From Polytrichum commune (taxonomy: Eukaryota > Streptophyta > Polytrichopsida > Polytrichales > Polytrichaceae), in the NCBI GenBank assembly GCA_950295325.1, contig OX485805.1, positions 31,793,501-31,857,500 on the forward strand: DNA of 64,000 nucleotides, in the 5' to 3' direction. Under the pieces are notes generated by a model that was not told the DNA's origin, searched no databases, and saw only the letters and a program-made list of their open reading frames with translations. The position numbers and the translations under genes were made by a program. Positions 24,395 to 37,498 of this stretch are shown piece by piece; within the stretch, counting starts at the first letter, position 1, and every line of letters starts with the position of its first letter.

Positions 24395-26370
24395 AGGGGA
24401 AGCCCCTCCCTCCCGTGATCTTGACATTGATATACAGCTCAAGGACGTCCTCCGAATATGGGGGGAGCTCCCTCCAGCTCTCAATATCAAATGATGAATT
24501 CACCACCATCCCAAATCAAACCGCCGCATCCCGATTGGACGCCATCAACCTAGTTGAAATGACACCCACAACAACATCACACAAAAGCCCAAGGAATGAG
24601 ACTACAACCGACACCCATAGCGCCAAGAGGAGAAGAAGTGAGGTGGGGATACACACAGCCAACTCCGATTCAAACAAATCCCAAAACATGAGGACCAAAG
24701 AAGCAATCATGAGCATAGATATAGTCTCATAAATGTTGTTAGGCTTCCTAAGCCATGTAGCCGTTGCGTTGCAAAAGGGCAAGGACATCATACGCTAATA
24801 TCGCACTAATGAAGACTACGCAAGGATCGGGACCCCCTCAAGAGAAATCATACATTTCAAGACACTACGGAGAGTATTCCCGCGGGTATCATAACTACTA
24901 TACCCAAGTGAGAGACCGGATGCGGTCCCCGGCAACCATCTTCACTTCATACAAATCCCAAAGCAAGAAAATGTTTATCCCACAACTGGATTATCCGAAG
25001 GATTCCACATCACCATCCGTTTTTACTACGGCTTCAAAAACATTAGTAGGCAAGAGGCGAAAGGGACTTACCTAGAAAGACTCCGGCAAATGGACATATC
25101 CCTTGGAACGACATAGTCAAATTCATTCGACATTGTTCTCAACGCCATCACCAAAAATTAGGCGGGGTTTATCAAAATACATCTGCAACACCCACAACGT
25201 GGCGGAATCACACTTCTCCAAGGTAGCCGAGCATTCGCCATGGAGATTGAAGACGGAGTGTCGGTTATCGGAAAGATAGAGAAATGATATGAGCTTGTCA
25301 CCAAGGTCTGCAACCTTCGACTACACCTCAAAGAAGAATCACTACGTGACGAACACACATTTAACATCTTTGAGGTCCTTATGTGAAAGAGTTGTTATTC
25401 CGGGAAACAACACGAATTCATGGGCCTCATCAAACCGAAGCTCAACAAGAACTTCGCATTCCTTACCCTCACTACGGAAGAAGCGAAAGACATCGTGCTC
25501 AAAGAAGGGCTTGTTTTTAACCACGAAAAATTCCAAGTAAGCATCATCTGGGATTGAGGCGCCGGTAACTTATCCGAGCTCTGGATTAGTACTACTCTCG
25601 TGACCAACAAACTCCCACAACGCGAAACCCAAACCTCCATCACACGGGCCATAAAGCAAGCCTTCAGTACGGACAATATAGTTGGAGTAAGCTTCGGCGC
25701 CAACAATTACCCTCACACCAACAAACAAGTGGGATGGTACCACATCCAATGCCTCAATGTTGCGGTATACATGGAATGATTATACAAGTCAACATACATA
25801 TTCGGGAGGCACATAAACTTCATACCACAACCAAGGGAGTATCAATGGCACGGATCCCAACAACATGGCAATCCGCCTTGTACAAACACCCGTAAGAGAA
25901 GCGATAGTGGACAAGATCCAAGCAATGAACTACGCCACTAATTTCAATCCACTCATCACCGAAAAACATCTTACCAAAACCATGAAAGACCACGAGGACA
26001 AATTCGACATAAATTTCGCACTCTCATCACAACAATCAACACCCACACAGATCAGAGACTCGAAACAACTACGACAATAATTCTCCAATACACCATCCAT
26101 CTCCAAACACTCATTGGGGCAATCGTCCACAATTCGAATAATCCAATATTCGCATGCAAGGGATAATCAATGGCCTATCCGTCGCCGCCTTGGAAATCCT
26201 TTAAAGGACCATCCCACCTCCAATGCTATAAGGACTCAACACGACCGCCCCACCGCTCCCACTTCAAACGCCCCCGGGCTTCTATGGCAACCTACCAATG
26301 CATCACTAAGGGCCTTACACATTTAATGGATAGCTACCATATAGAATACCCTCAATGATCCCTATATATC

Positions 26371-26973
26371 TTGTTTTATTATTTCTACTCTTCCTATAAT
26401 AAAGAGTGCAAACTCACACTTTGGCCATCCTCTTTACCTACCACATGCATGCACACTATTTACCAACAATTATATCCCCACAACTCTACAAATAATCAAC
26501 ACCAAAACATACTACCAATCATCTACCTATCACAAATACTCACCAAATACGCATCACAAGCCCCCTCAATAACATCCATACATAACCACATCAACCAAAA
26601 TATAGCCCAAAGAAGAGCCGTCAGTCAACAGAACCTTGCACAACACTTCCCCCTCATACCCAAACAATTCCTCCAAGCAATTGTCCAGCACACTCACCAA
26701 GTTGCTGGCTACACAAATACCCACAACCCCACACCCGAACAACCCCCCCCCCAACCACAATGCACAAGCATATACAACACCAACACCCACATTGTCACAT
26801 GGAATACAAGGCATATTAGCTCTAGCCTATCATACATTATAGAACTTATGCATACCCTACACAACAAACCCAACATCATCCTAATACAAGAAACTAAACT
26901 AACCAAGAACAAATCTACCACATATATAGACAACATGTTCCCAGACGGCCGGGGATTCGTGGCACTTAAGTAA
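26371..26973 (+). pseudogene. APE-type endonuclease N-terminus, truncated
   Basis: A 200-codon frame ending in a segment with the usual beginning of LINE-type apurinic endonuclease domains: a strand with VTWNTR, a helix (SYIIELMHTLHNK), then IILIQETKLT where the catalytic Glu follows Gln. The frame then ends at 26973 (FVALK stop), long before the remaining catalytic Asp/His motifs. The upstream half is Gln/His/Thr/Pro-rich and low complexity. In this copy the usual WNxRG reads WNTRH. Confidence 0.7.
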
Positions 26974-28320
26974 AATCATCCGTATAAGCTCATTCATATC
27001 ATTGGATGAGATCAACCCCTTTAGAATGACCCTTGTGGTGTCGGCTCCTTGTCTCGAGATGACCGAAAATACTTAAAGGGTGTCTAAAACCATCCCAACC
27101 TAATTTAAAGGGTGTTAGTAAATACAAAGTTTAGTTCATCTAAAAATGAGTGTCTAGTGTAGAGCAAGTAGGTGCACCATGTGTTGGCAACCCATCACTA
27201 TTAGTCGGGATATTTCTAAGAACAAGTGGGTGTATCATGGGTTGCCAACCCATGACTACTCGTGTGGTTATTTTTAAGAAATTAGCATGCCATTTTATTG
27301 AGCCATTTAAGGCTCTTTGCCCTCCCACCCTCTCATCTTTGTGTGAACAGTTCTTCTCCAACCTCCCGGGTTCTTCTCTCCCCTCTTCATTATTTCTCCT
27401 ACACTCTCACCATTGTCATGTTCTCTCTCAAATCACTCACCTTACATTCATTTTTGCAAGGTATTGTTTAGTGTCTCTTAGCAATTGCAAAGTTGAAGTT
27501 TAGGGTTGTAAATGAATTTTTTTGAAATCTTGCAACTTGTTTTTGTGAAATCAATTTTTTCTGAATGAAGTGTTGTGCATTTACTTAGACTAGATGCTTC
27601 TTGTAGTAGGCTTTGGGAGTATAGGTGTTGAATTCAAATGGAAGTTGTCAAAATATAACCAGTTGGACTTGGAAACACTAGAATCTAGACTGACTATGCC
27701 CTAAAATCTTCCTGATCCAAAGTCGCGAGTACTAGGCTAACAGCAGGTTTGCATGCTTTGTTCTTGCATGCCCGTCTGCTGCTTGAGAGTGAGGTGGTTT
27801 CTTTGAGAGACAATGTTTAGCTTCATAGGTATTGTAAGGAGCTTGGGTCTGTGCCTTCTAATGCTCTTCAACTGCTTAGATTCCGACTTTGATAAGTGGT
27901 CGACAATGAAGCTCTTTAGAATGTGGATCGCTGTGGGCGAAGAATTGCCCTAGGTTTGGAATTGCACATGCTCTGTGTTTAAGGTTAGGACCGTGGTTTG
28001 CTGCTGAGATTCCTGCAGCAGATTACTGATGGTTGTGGAAGTTTGCAATTTGCGAGTCTTGAGGAGGTTCAAGGGTGATGAATTATGAGTTTAGGTAGAC
28101 ATTTATATATTTGTCGCCATTCTGTAAAGTTTTTGGTTGTTGCAGGTATTTTTACAGGGGCTAACTTGTGAGATCTGGGGTTTATACTGATATTCAGCGA
28201 AACCAAGTCAGGATAGGTCATTAGTGCAGGCCTGCAGTTCTATATTAATCGGATTGATTGACTAGCAGCCTCCATAGGATCCAGGTTGGTGGTGATGATC
28301 TTGGATAGAATATTATGCAC
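26974..28320. other. Unassigned sequence between transposon pieces
   Basis: No gene recognised. Near 27150-27260 a block containing 'gttggcaacccat' occurs twice in direct orientation. At 27650-27720 there is a fragment of the inverted-repeat family found at 11.3 kb. Confidence 0.4.
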
Positions 28321-28323
28321 TAA

Positions 28324-28717
28324 GAGCATCCTCAGTCGGTCTAGGTAAAGCTCACTGCAAACCAAAACCTATCTTTTGACTGACCTAAAATTAGAAACTG
28401 AAATTACCATCATTAGAAGCACACCTAAATAAACGTGAGATATTTCTCAAGAAAAAAGAATTGTAAAAATTTGACGTAGGTGAAATCCCTCATTGAAAAC
28501 ATCACATTTTCAAAATTTAGAGGGAGTGCACCAAATCTTGCTTAAAAATGGAAAGATCCTCCCACACTCCCTCCAAATTTTTGACATTTAGAGGGAGTGT
28601 GGGAGGATCTGTCCATTTTTAAGCAAGATTTGGTGCACTCCCTCTAAACTTTGAGCATTTTAAGCAAGATAGGTCTTGGTTTGCAGTGAGCTTTACCTAG
28701 ACCGACTGAGGATGCTC
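28324..28717. mobile_element. Tourist-like (PIF/Harbinger-type) MITE, full-length hairpin
   Basis: A 394-bp element bounded by TAA on both sides (28321-28323 and 28718-28720). Its terminal inverted repeats start GAGCATCCTCAGTCGGTCTA and stay near-perfect for about 50 bp. The interior is also palindromic: 'gagggagtgcaccaaatctt' is mirrored by 'aagatttggtgcactccctc', so the whole element can fold into one hairpin. A three-base TAA/TTA target duplication with GAGC-type ends is the usual mark of Tourist MITEs mobilised by PIF/Harbinger transposases. No coding capacity. Confidence 0.85.
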
Positions 28718-29700
28718 TAAGTATGAAACCAAGGTCGACTGCAACTTCACTTAGAAAACCTGGTGTGGTCATCCCATTGTCATTCACTCACTCATTTTTT
28801 ACTGTTTTTTTAAGCTAGTGCTACGTGTGCTGCGATTTCAAGAATTTGATCGAGCATTTCAACGACTCCTATAGTCATTTTCTGCTCCAGTGCCGGATAT
28901 TGGCCATATTAATTGTCCTGATGATATCGAGACGAAATAGTCACTTCCTGGAGCTCTCTCCTCGGCAGCTCTGGCAGGGTTTATGAAGTGCTGCTCCTTC
29001 TTGTAACGGAGAGCAACTTTTGGCATTTCTTTTATGTATATATGCATTGCACCGTTTTTCTAAAGTTTAGCTGTAATGTTCTAAAGACTGGTACAGAAGA
29101 ATGTCAAATGTTAGGTCCGCAACATGAGCCTGCAATTGTTGATTTCACAGATTCATGGCCCCACAACAATCAACATGTATCCGACAAACTCCTCTACTAC
29201 GGGCCTTTGACACCAATCTGTTGTCGAGTGGACTTTGTATGGGGCTCTGTAATGATTATGAGCTTAATATCATAAAGTTGGGGTTCTGGATGGTTAGGCT
29301 AATGGTTTCTTCTGTGTAAGATCTAAGTTTCCATATTAATTGGCGTATCAATTATTTTCACGGGTTATGGTATTTCTACCTTATTGCATGCAATAAGTGC
29401 TTGAAAACGAGGAAGCTCTAGGTTTTGACAATTCAAATGTACACTGATGAGCTTGGTGGTGTTCGTTTGGTTGAGTATAATATACTTGAGGTATTGAATG
29501 GCGTCGTAACGGACTAATTGGATGATGGAGTATTGAAATCTTTGAATTGAAGTAGGCTGCTGTGGGTTTTAAAATATATTCAAGTTGAAAAACTAAAGAA
29601 CTCCAATGTGTTTTTAAATGTTTTTATAAAAACCTTTAACTTATTATTTCTCAAACTTAACCAGTTGTATTGTAACCAACGGTTAGTTTAACCCATTCAT
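28718..29700. other. Intergenic, no gene recognised
   Basis: Only short open frames with no family features. I see no repeat shared with the rest of the window. Confidence 0.4.
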
Positions 29701-29736
29701 TGACTATATGTTTTTTTTTTTGAATTTTTGTACAGA

Positions 29737-31110
29737 ATTATGGCATTTATTCCAATTATTCTATCTCCGGTAACCACAAAAATTCGAATGGCTCTTAACA
29801 TTGACCTGATTCCCCCAACAATAGTGAACATTGCACTTTCGGACTGTACCATTGCAACAACGGTGCAAGGTCATTCGCAAGTTAATGATTTAACCATCTT
29901 TGCTACTCTTTGAGTGACAAAGACGGTTTTTTTGTGTAATTATTTTTGTAATACCCTATCTCGTGTATTGATTGTTGTAATCCATAAAAGTGAAAATTTG
30001 CGATACCTTATCTTATATATATATATATTTTTTGTAGATGTTCCACCTATTCAGTTGAGTTTGGCTTCATCATCAACTCTTATTGAGGCAACAGGGAAGA
30101 ATAATGCAATGAATGAAGAGGAGGAAGCAAATTACAATCTAATGGATGAAGATGAAGCCTCCGAAGGTTTGCCACATTTACGGGAAAGTGAGCTCCCCGC
30201 CGACGGGGTTGCTTAAATGGATGTGCATGGGGCTATCTGAGGAGAAGGCATCCGCAAAAAATTCTATTGTCTTTGGGTGGAGTGTAAAAGAAATTACGTA
30301 AGTAAACAAAAATTAAAAAATATATTAACTAAATGATCATTGTTTTATTGATGTTGAAGGTGGTGGCAAAGGAGGTAGACCGCGAATGGCGGGCCCCACG
30401 AAAACGCGTACAATCACGGTAGAGAAGAATCGAAAGAACAATCTTCGAGCTTTGTCCAATCCAGTTGCAAGGCTGAAACGGCAAGACGCAAAAGCAAAGT
30501 CGACAAGGGCTATTGCCGCCGCGCGACAATGAGACAATATGCTTCGTGACGCAGCTGAAAATCCTTTGTCAGAGGAATTACTCCCTTTTGCATTATTTTT
30601 TATCCGTTCGGTCAAAGGTAATTTCGGCTTTGCGGCGTGGGATGATGCTCTTTTTGATCCAGCCACGTAGACGGCGTTCAAACGAAGCAAACCAATTCGT
30701 AACCGGATAGCCAAGTCGAGGTTGCCATATATGTCTGCTCTTGCACCTGCATTTAATTGCGAACGGTACGAAATGGAAGAATCCACGAATATCCGCGATC
30801 TTGTTTTTCGTAAACTCGCGGAATAAAAAAATCATAGCGCATGTTTACAAAAAGATGGAGATTTTTTTTCAAAATTTTAAGATTTTCCTTGACCATTATG
30901 TCAAGTTGAGAACCCGTCTTCGCGCATCTTCTTCGAGCATTCGTGCCGTCAAAGCCGAACGAGGAGCGGCATTGGCTCCGGATTCACAATCCCGAGCAAG
31001 TGATGATGACATTGATTGGAGGGCGCCAAGTCCCGAGAATAGCGACGAAGCAGACTCGGTAGACGAAGATGATGAAGAAGATGAAAAAATATATATATAT
31101 AGCTATTCGA
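29737..31110 (+). pseudogene. Degenerate coding region, unrecognised, in transposon context
   Basis: Consecutive plus-strand pieces look coding but are broken. These are an acidic segment (NAMNEEEEANYNLMDEDEA, about 30110-30160), a basic stretch (GGRPRMAGPTKTRTITVEKN), a piece with WDDALFDPA, and an acidic end (DEADSVDEDDEEDE) at about 31050-31085. Stops and frame changes separate them. The acidic/basic alternation resembles DNA-binding accessory proteins of DNA transposons, but no domain is recognised. It may belong with the MULE remnant on the opposite strand. Confidence 0.35.
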
Positions 31111-31169
31111 ATTTAGTGATGGTAGTATTTTTGTTGTATATTTTTCCAATATATTCAAAAAAATTATAT

Positions 31170-32170
31170 GTTTGAATATTTGATAAGTGTATGGGTAAAA
31201 TATCGTACAAAATAATCTTATGCATTTGAGTGTGATGTAGGCTATAATAATATAACATGTATTTACTGAATATATATTTGTATTATTGCTTTTATATATT
31301 TTTTCATAGATAAGCATATGGATAGGGTATCGTCTAGAATAATCTTATGGTTTAGGTTGTAAGATAGACTATAGTCAGAGGGTATTCATATTATGAGTTT
31401 ATCCTATCATTATTGTTTTTATATTATCTTTAAAGTGTGAAAGACCGATATCTTATTCATAATGGTTACCATTTGCAATTTCAGATATAAACATTTGGAT
31501 AAGGTATAGTATACAATAGTCTTATGGTTTAGGTTGTAAGATAGACTATAGTCAGAGGGTATTCATATTATGAGTTTATCCTATCATTATTGTTTTTATA
31601 TTATCTTTAAAGTGTGAAAGACCGATATCTTATTCATAATGGTTACCATTTGCAATTTCAGATATAAACATTTGGATAAGGTATAGTATACAATAGTCTT
31701 ATGGTTTAGGTTGTAAGATAGACTATAGTCAGAGGATAATCACATTCTGAGCATACCCTATTATTATTGATTTTATATTATCTTTAAAGTGTAAAACACC
31801 GATACCTTATCCATAATGGTTATCATTTCCACTTTCAGAGATAAAGGTATGGATAGGGTATAGTATACAATAGTCTTATGGTTAGGTTATAAGATAGACT
31901 ATAGTAAGAAGGTAATCATATTCTGAGTATATCTTATCATTATTGTTTTCATATTATCTTTAAAGTGTAAAACAACGATACCTTATCTATAATGTTTATC
32001 ATTTGCACTTTCAAAGATATACATATGGATAGACTATAGTCAGAAAGTAGTCATTTTTTGAAAATACCTTATATTTGTTGTTTCTTATATTATCTTCAAA
32101 GTGTATATCCTATTCTTTATCCTATATCCTATATCCTATCTATAATTGTTATCACTTTGCATTTACAAAG
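31170..32170. repeat. 177-bp tandem repeat array, about five units
   Basis: AT-rich units begin around 'gataaggtatagtatacaat' at 31321, 31498, 31675, 31852 and 32028, giving spacings of 177, 177, 177 and 176 bp. Within each unit 'ttgtaagatagactatagtc' and 'attatctttaaagtgt' are conserved. The second and third copies are almost identical, the outer ones more diverged, and a decayed unit precedes 31321. It lies beside a MULE remnant and may be its subterminal region or satellite-like. Confidence 0.8.
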
Positions 32171-32435
32171 ATAAATATATACATAAAAGATCTTATAATT
32201 GAATAAGATATATGAAAAAATATAATTATTTATTATATATGATGGTGAAAAAATTCACCTACAATAATATGTAAGGCGATAAAACATCCTAAAATGAACT
32301 AGGTATTATCCTAGATGAACCGAGATATTGACAATCAATCTAATTAGGTATTCAATTGGCGAGGTCTTTTTGAGAGCATCATTTCATACCACCCTTGCTT
32401 TCTACGGATTGAATTACCCATACCACTATCCAATC

Positions 32436-35217
32436 TCACAAATTGGGTTTCCGGATGTAATGTGTTTTGATAATCCGCAAGACACAATATCCGACATCCG
32501 ACATCCGATTCAATAACACACGAAATTCGGAAGTAGCGTGCTCCGCCATGCCTAATCCGTTTCCTTCAATCAATCTCTCAATTTTTTTGTAATTTTTTGC
32601 GTGCTCTTTGATCAGTTTTGCATGAAGAATATCTTCATCCACTTCAATTGTGTCATCTTTTTGTGAGAGCTCTACCCCAATCTTCAAATGATCTAGATTA
32701 GGTGCCACATCGGAACATGTATCATTCAAATCAATAATGACATCGTCATCTAATCCATCTTCGTCACAAAATGCTCTTTCCGACTTGAACATTTCAACCA
32801 ATCCCCTACGAGCCGTTCCGTAGTACGTGCCCCAATATTAAACTATACAATTTTGGTCCACATCCGTTGTTTTCAATATTATTGCGGCTTGATGTTTGCA
32901 AAAATTTCCTCGGATTGCGTACTCATAATCACAACACGCATAATCACGATGTGGATAGGTAAGAGAATACCAATTCTCCGGATATGTAGTGCTTCGACAC
33001 ATTTAATATTTGAATTCATTTGTCGGTTCAAGAATCCACTCCTCGTCGATGAAGTAAGACAAATTGACGTTTTCTCGAACTTTAAGCATTATGATGTCAT
33101 TCTTGATCAATCCCGCTTTCTTCATTGCCAAATGATGTGTATAATGATTATGAATTGTAGTTGTCAACATTGTGATAAGCCAATCGAGACGCCCACCTCG
33201 CAATCCGTTGGTGGTGAAACCTAACCATCTCTTCATTACGCCATGGTAAGATTCTATGGATGAATTTATGTTTTGTCCTACATGAAGAATTCTTCTTAGT
33301 CCTTTTGTTCACATATCTGCACATCATATTATTATAGTCACGATCTTAACAATATCTTATCCAATATTAATATCCATGAAATTTTAAATTTACGATATCT
33401 TATCATTCTAAGTTATCTCAGTGTGAAATGTTGCTACTTACCATAATCACCATAATCAATCAATGTTGTGTAGGTCTCTTTCCAATTTGTAAGCTATTCG
33501 TTGTGTTCCCCGAGAAAACATCGATGATGTAATTCGAGCTCTCCGGTAGTCTTTTGCCGTATCAAATACAAATGTTGCATTCGTTCTTGCTCGTTCGATA
33601 AATTCATTTTCGGTTTCTCTTCATCTTATGTTCATATACATCACCTCATGCAATCCATAGTATATCTAATCTCGAGATTCTTCATCCGATTTGATCTTTG
33701 CTAAAGCATTTGTTTTCCAACACTCCAAAACATGCCATTGACATAAATATATGAGGACCTCCTCCCCAAATATGCGTCTACATACAAAATAAAACAAAAT
33801 AAGTAGCTAAAATGAAAAATATTAAAAATATATAAGATAAATAAAAATGATAAAAAATAAAATATTTGGATAGGGTATATAAAAAAAACTAGGATAATGT
33901 ATCCGGATAGAGTATATTCAGACAAAAATGAAGATGATATGGATTCTAGATAGGCTATATTCACACCAAACAAAAAGTAAAAATTAGATAGGCTAAACTT
34001 ATACAACATTAAAAATATAGAATACGTACCTTTAAGCGTTGTATTCGGCCTCGTCATTGTAAAAAACGAAAGCATTAGGGCGTCATCCCGGTTGGACCGC
34101 TCGTAACTTCTCCGCCAAAGATTTTTAAAAAACAATGAGACTCTCGGAATCTTGCTTGTTTATTATAATTCATACACTTGGGAACCCATTGCGGCAAGCA
34201 TCAAATATCATAAGTGTATAAAAAAAAAATTGCACGCACTAGTTCCAAACGTAGTATCCATGGATATAGCGGATTTATCATCATACTCTAACATGGCATT
34301 GGATTGTTTGGGTGATTGCAAACCCAACCCAAATGCCGTATTTTTTTCCATCCACACAACTAGACTCTTGTAAAACGAAAACATCATTTTGATTTTCCGT
34401 AATGCACGAATCAACATTTTTCGCCTCGTTAGTGTATCGCTTCCACTTACCTCGTAAAAATGTACGCTCAATATTTTGAATGTTTTTCAAAAGGAGAGTA
34501 TCATCGTTGCGCATTGGATAACCCATCAGTGATCGATCCGCAAACACGTGATGATGCTCATCATAAATTTGACGTGCATTAAGACCGCTTTTCAATCTAT
34601 TGTCAATATAGGTTTTCAAGGAATCCCACCATCGCGTAGCGAGTGCGGAAGGTTGTGCCGAAAAATCCGGATATTGCACGCCATGCACCGGTGTTTCATC
34701 GATTCGAGTGTGTTCTTCATGGAAATACGCTATCTCTACCGTGTCCGCGGGTTTAGCCAAAATCTTGATAAAATATCGTACAAGACATCATTGTTTATGA
34801 TTTTGTCTCATCTCTTTCTTGTTTTTATGGTCTTCAGGGCCATATGAACAATGATACATGAAATAATATATAATATATAATAATATCACAATAAAAGAAC
34901 CTGATTATGCCTTATACACATTCGTATTCAAGTTAGGTATCTTACATTATGTGTTCAAGACTTGATGTCGATCGAAGTTGCTTTTGGAGCATTGGATCTT
35001 CACATGGTAGAGGAACCTTCCGAATTTTGTAAATAGTCCAAGAAATTTTCATGCCTCCATCACCAATTCTTTCTCCTTTTTGAAAGTCATCCAAACGATC
35101 TAATGGAATGCGAGCTATCCTACAAGGTCGCATTCTGCGAGTAGATTTCGGCCATTGCAAGAGGCGGTGATTGAAAGTTCCCGTATAGGGCGATTGGATG
35201 ACCATAGAGTTAGCCAT
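32436..35217 (-). pseudogene. MULE-type transposase gene with SWIM zinc finger, broken
   Basis: Read on the minus strand, coding pieces follow in order. 35217-34942 is basic (FNHRLLQWPKSTRRMRP). Near 34830 is CSYGPEDHK; 34760-34281 follows (FHEEHTRIDETPVHG, WWDSLKTYIDNRLKSGL). A catalytic-core-like segment near 34270 carries DTTFGT, then a segment with RPNAFVFYNDEAEYNA near 34050 and CQWHVLECWKTNALAK near 33730. A SWIM zinc finger (YACCDYEYAIRGNFCKH) lies near 32910, and the C-terminal tail is at 32801-32436. This order (N-terminal region, DDE core, Cys/His-Trp region, SWIM) is that of MULE transposases. Frameshifts and stops separate the pieces, so it is a pseudogene. Terminal inverted repeats were not found. 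Confidence 0.65.
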
Positions 35218-37261
35218 AATCTTGACGATAACCTATCTTGGACAAATCACACATATTATCCATAGATTACATAATGTACAATTCCTTATCTAATGAGTTA
35301 TCTATATTCAAACTTAACAAAAATAACTTCAAATAGATAAATGATTTATATATATATACTGAATATTTATTAAATATTTTGCTGATATGCAATTTATCTT
35401 TAGACAAATAGTCTTTAAATGCAATATCTATGTAACTAATTTTTTTTATAAATATACCTTATCCAATGACATCATATCCCAATATAAAAACAAAATATAG
35501 AGAGAAAACATACTTTGGAAGTGGTACAAGAAAAAAAGACCTTGGAAACCCTAAAATGAAGTTTATATAGTGGACATATTAGATGAATGAGAAAACGATT
35601 GGCAAATGAAATGTAGAAACATAATCTTCATTACTTTGAACCCTAAATCCTATATCTATGCACCATGCATATAGATTATATTATGAGATGACATCATATG
35701 ATATTAATTATATGGACTTAAACGTATCATGTCTATCATTATACAAACCTATGATAAAACCTTTAAATAATAGAATATCATCATTAATTAATTAATTAAT
35801 GTAAAAGTATATCAATATTTTAATAGCAATTCATAAAATTTCTATATTTTCTATATGATATAAGATATACATGATAATGAACACAAGATAAACTATCACA
35901 AGATAGACTATCTTGCCAAGTTATGTCATCTTCTAGTAGATCATTTATCTAAGTTTTGATTGGATATACATAATGAGTTATAAGAAAGGGAATCCATAAT
36001 AAATAACTTTAGAATATAATCTTATTTTATGAAATATAATGATCGCAAATCATGTATCTATTGTTAGTCCAATATGGTGGTTCATCAAATGGTCATGTAG
36101 GTCCTTCAAATTTTAAGGTTGACCCAACTTAAATCCAAACCTAAACCCTAGACCATAAAAAACATTAAGGTTAAACGTTGGAAAAAAACATAAATCCCAA
36201 ATTACTAAGGTTCCAAAATGATAATAATTAGAATATAATGCTTAAAGTTGAACATTAGTATATCATTATATAATTAAATATATATCATATTAGTATATCA
36301 TCATATAGTTGTTTAAATTTTAATTGTTGCTTTTGCTCCTTGTTTGGAAAACTATTTTCTATCTAAGGGCCGGTTCGAACAGGTTCCAAGTCCTAAGTCC
36401 CAAAGTCACATGAGATGTGTAGATAGGATTTTAGATTGGGTTCCAAATTAAGAAAACCACATAGGGAAGACCAAATGAATATCATGTGTTACATCTAAGG
36501 ATCACCATTAAGTTAATTGATAGATCACAAGGGAATTAAGGTGAATTTAGGACAACAAACACATGGAAAATGACTTCTAAAGTGAATTTTAGGACTGATT
36601 TGATTAAGGTTGAGGGTCACTCACAGCAATACATGCAATTGCTTAGTCACTCCCTTACAACCCACTCTCGTCAGTAACATCACTCTTATGGTGTTTTAGC
36701 AATGCAGAGAGTCACAACTCAACAACAGTCTTTTGAGTACACCATAGTCTAGTAACTCCAAGGTCAAGGCACCTTGGTTGCGTCCATAGTCTCTTCAATT
36801 AAGTATCCAGGGACCATAGGCCATACCACAGGTTAGGAGATAGATCAAACACACATGACACTCCTACCTTTATGCAAATAGATTAATGAAATAAACTCAA
36901 CATCACAAACATGAATTGCTTCTTTAGTCCTTTTAGACTTTACGCCATCAAATTGAATTTAGTGTATTAAAATTAATTATTACAACTTGCAAAAGTGTAG
37001 TTACAAGTGACGGGAACCGAGCTAAGCGAACCGGCCTAAGCGAAGAGTCTAATCCCTAGGACCATAGTCTCAGTGTCTGGCCATAGTTTCAAGAGCCAGT
37101 AACCTCTCTCATCAGAGTGGGCCATAGTCTTAGTAACAAGTAACCAGTAACCAGTTCCAAGCCAACGTCAAGTTCTCGAACGAGGTGCTAGCCACTCCTC
37201 CTTATATGCTTGCACACATATACGACCAAGGCAAAAACTACATGGCCATCATCACTACAAA
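35218..37261. other. AT-rich flank of the MULE remnant and unassigned sequence
   Basis: 35.2-36.3 kb is very AT-rich with no genes and may include the element's terminal region. 36.35-37.25 kb has a different composition and holds phrases repeated loosely ('accatagtct', 'cagtaacc', 'caagtaaccagtaacc'). No reading frame is convincing. Confidence 0.35.
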
Positions 37262-37498
37262 AAAACTCCATTAACTATGGAACCGATACTCCCATATTAA
37301 CCTCCCGCACCTAACCAACTTCCTAAAACCCCAACCACAAGCCTTTGAAACCGAAATCCTATGGCTTATACAAAGATACATAACTATATTCCCCAAGAAA
37401 AAACCAAAAAATATACAACCCAACAACAACCACCATACGCTACATCTGGAAATCACCAAACTACTAATAAATCCCTTCAAAAGCACACGTTCATACTA
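37262..37498 (+). mobile_element. Retrotransposon fragment, region before RNase H
   Basis: A plus-strand frame of the same CA-rich character (containing QAFETEILWLIQRY and HLEITKLLINPFK) runs up to the pogo-like insertion. It resumes in frame after it: if one TA and the inserted element are removed, the codons on both sides join as ...TRSYYSFPL.... This is strong support for a simple insertion. Confidence 0.65.

Larger units (their letters stand above)
22880..26973 (+). mobile_element. 5' half of a CA-rich non-LTR retrotransposon (degenerate)
   Basis: The region is strikingly rich in C and A on the plus strand, unlike its flanks, and ends in an APE-type endonuclease start (NTHIVTWNTR, then IILIQETKLTKNKS near 26780-26930). 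Before that lie an ORF1-like Gly/Arg-rich frame (23984-24394) and a stretch at 25.1-26.0 kb. That stretch holds ORF1-like pieces (HEFMGLIKPKLNKNFAFLTL, TEEAKDIVLKEGLVFNHEKF) interrupted by stops and frameshifts. The reverse transcriptase core is absent. Three further pieces of similar composition at 37.3-44.4 kb supply RNase H and the 3' tail in the same orientation. They may come from the same element or a relative. Confidence 0.7.
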
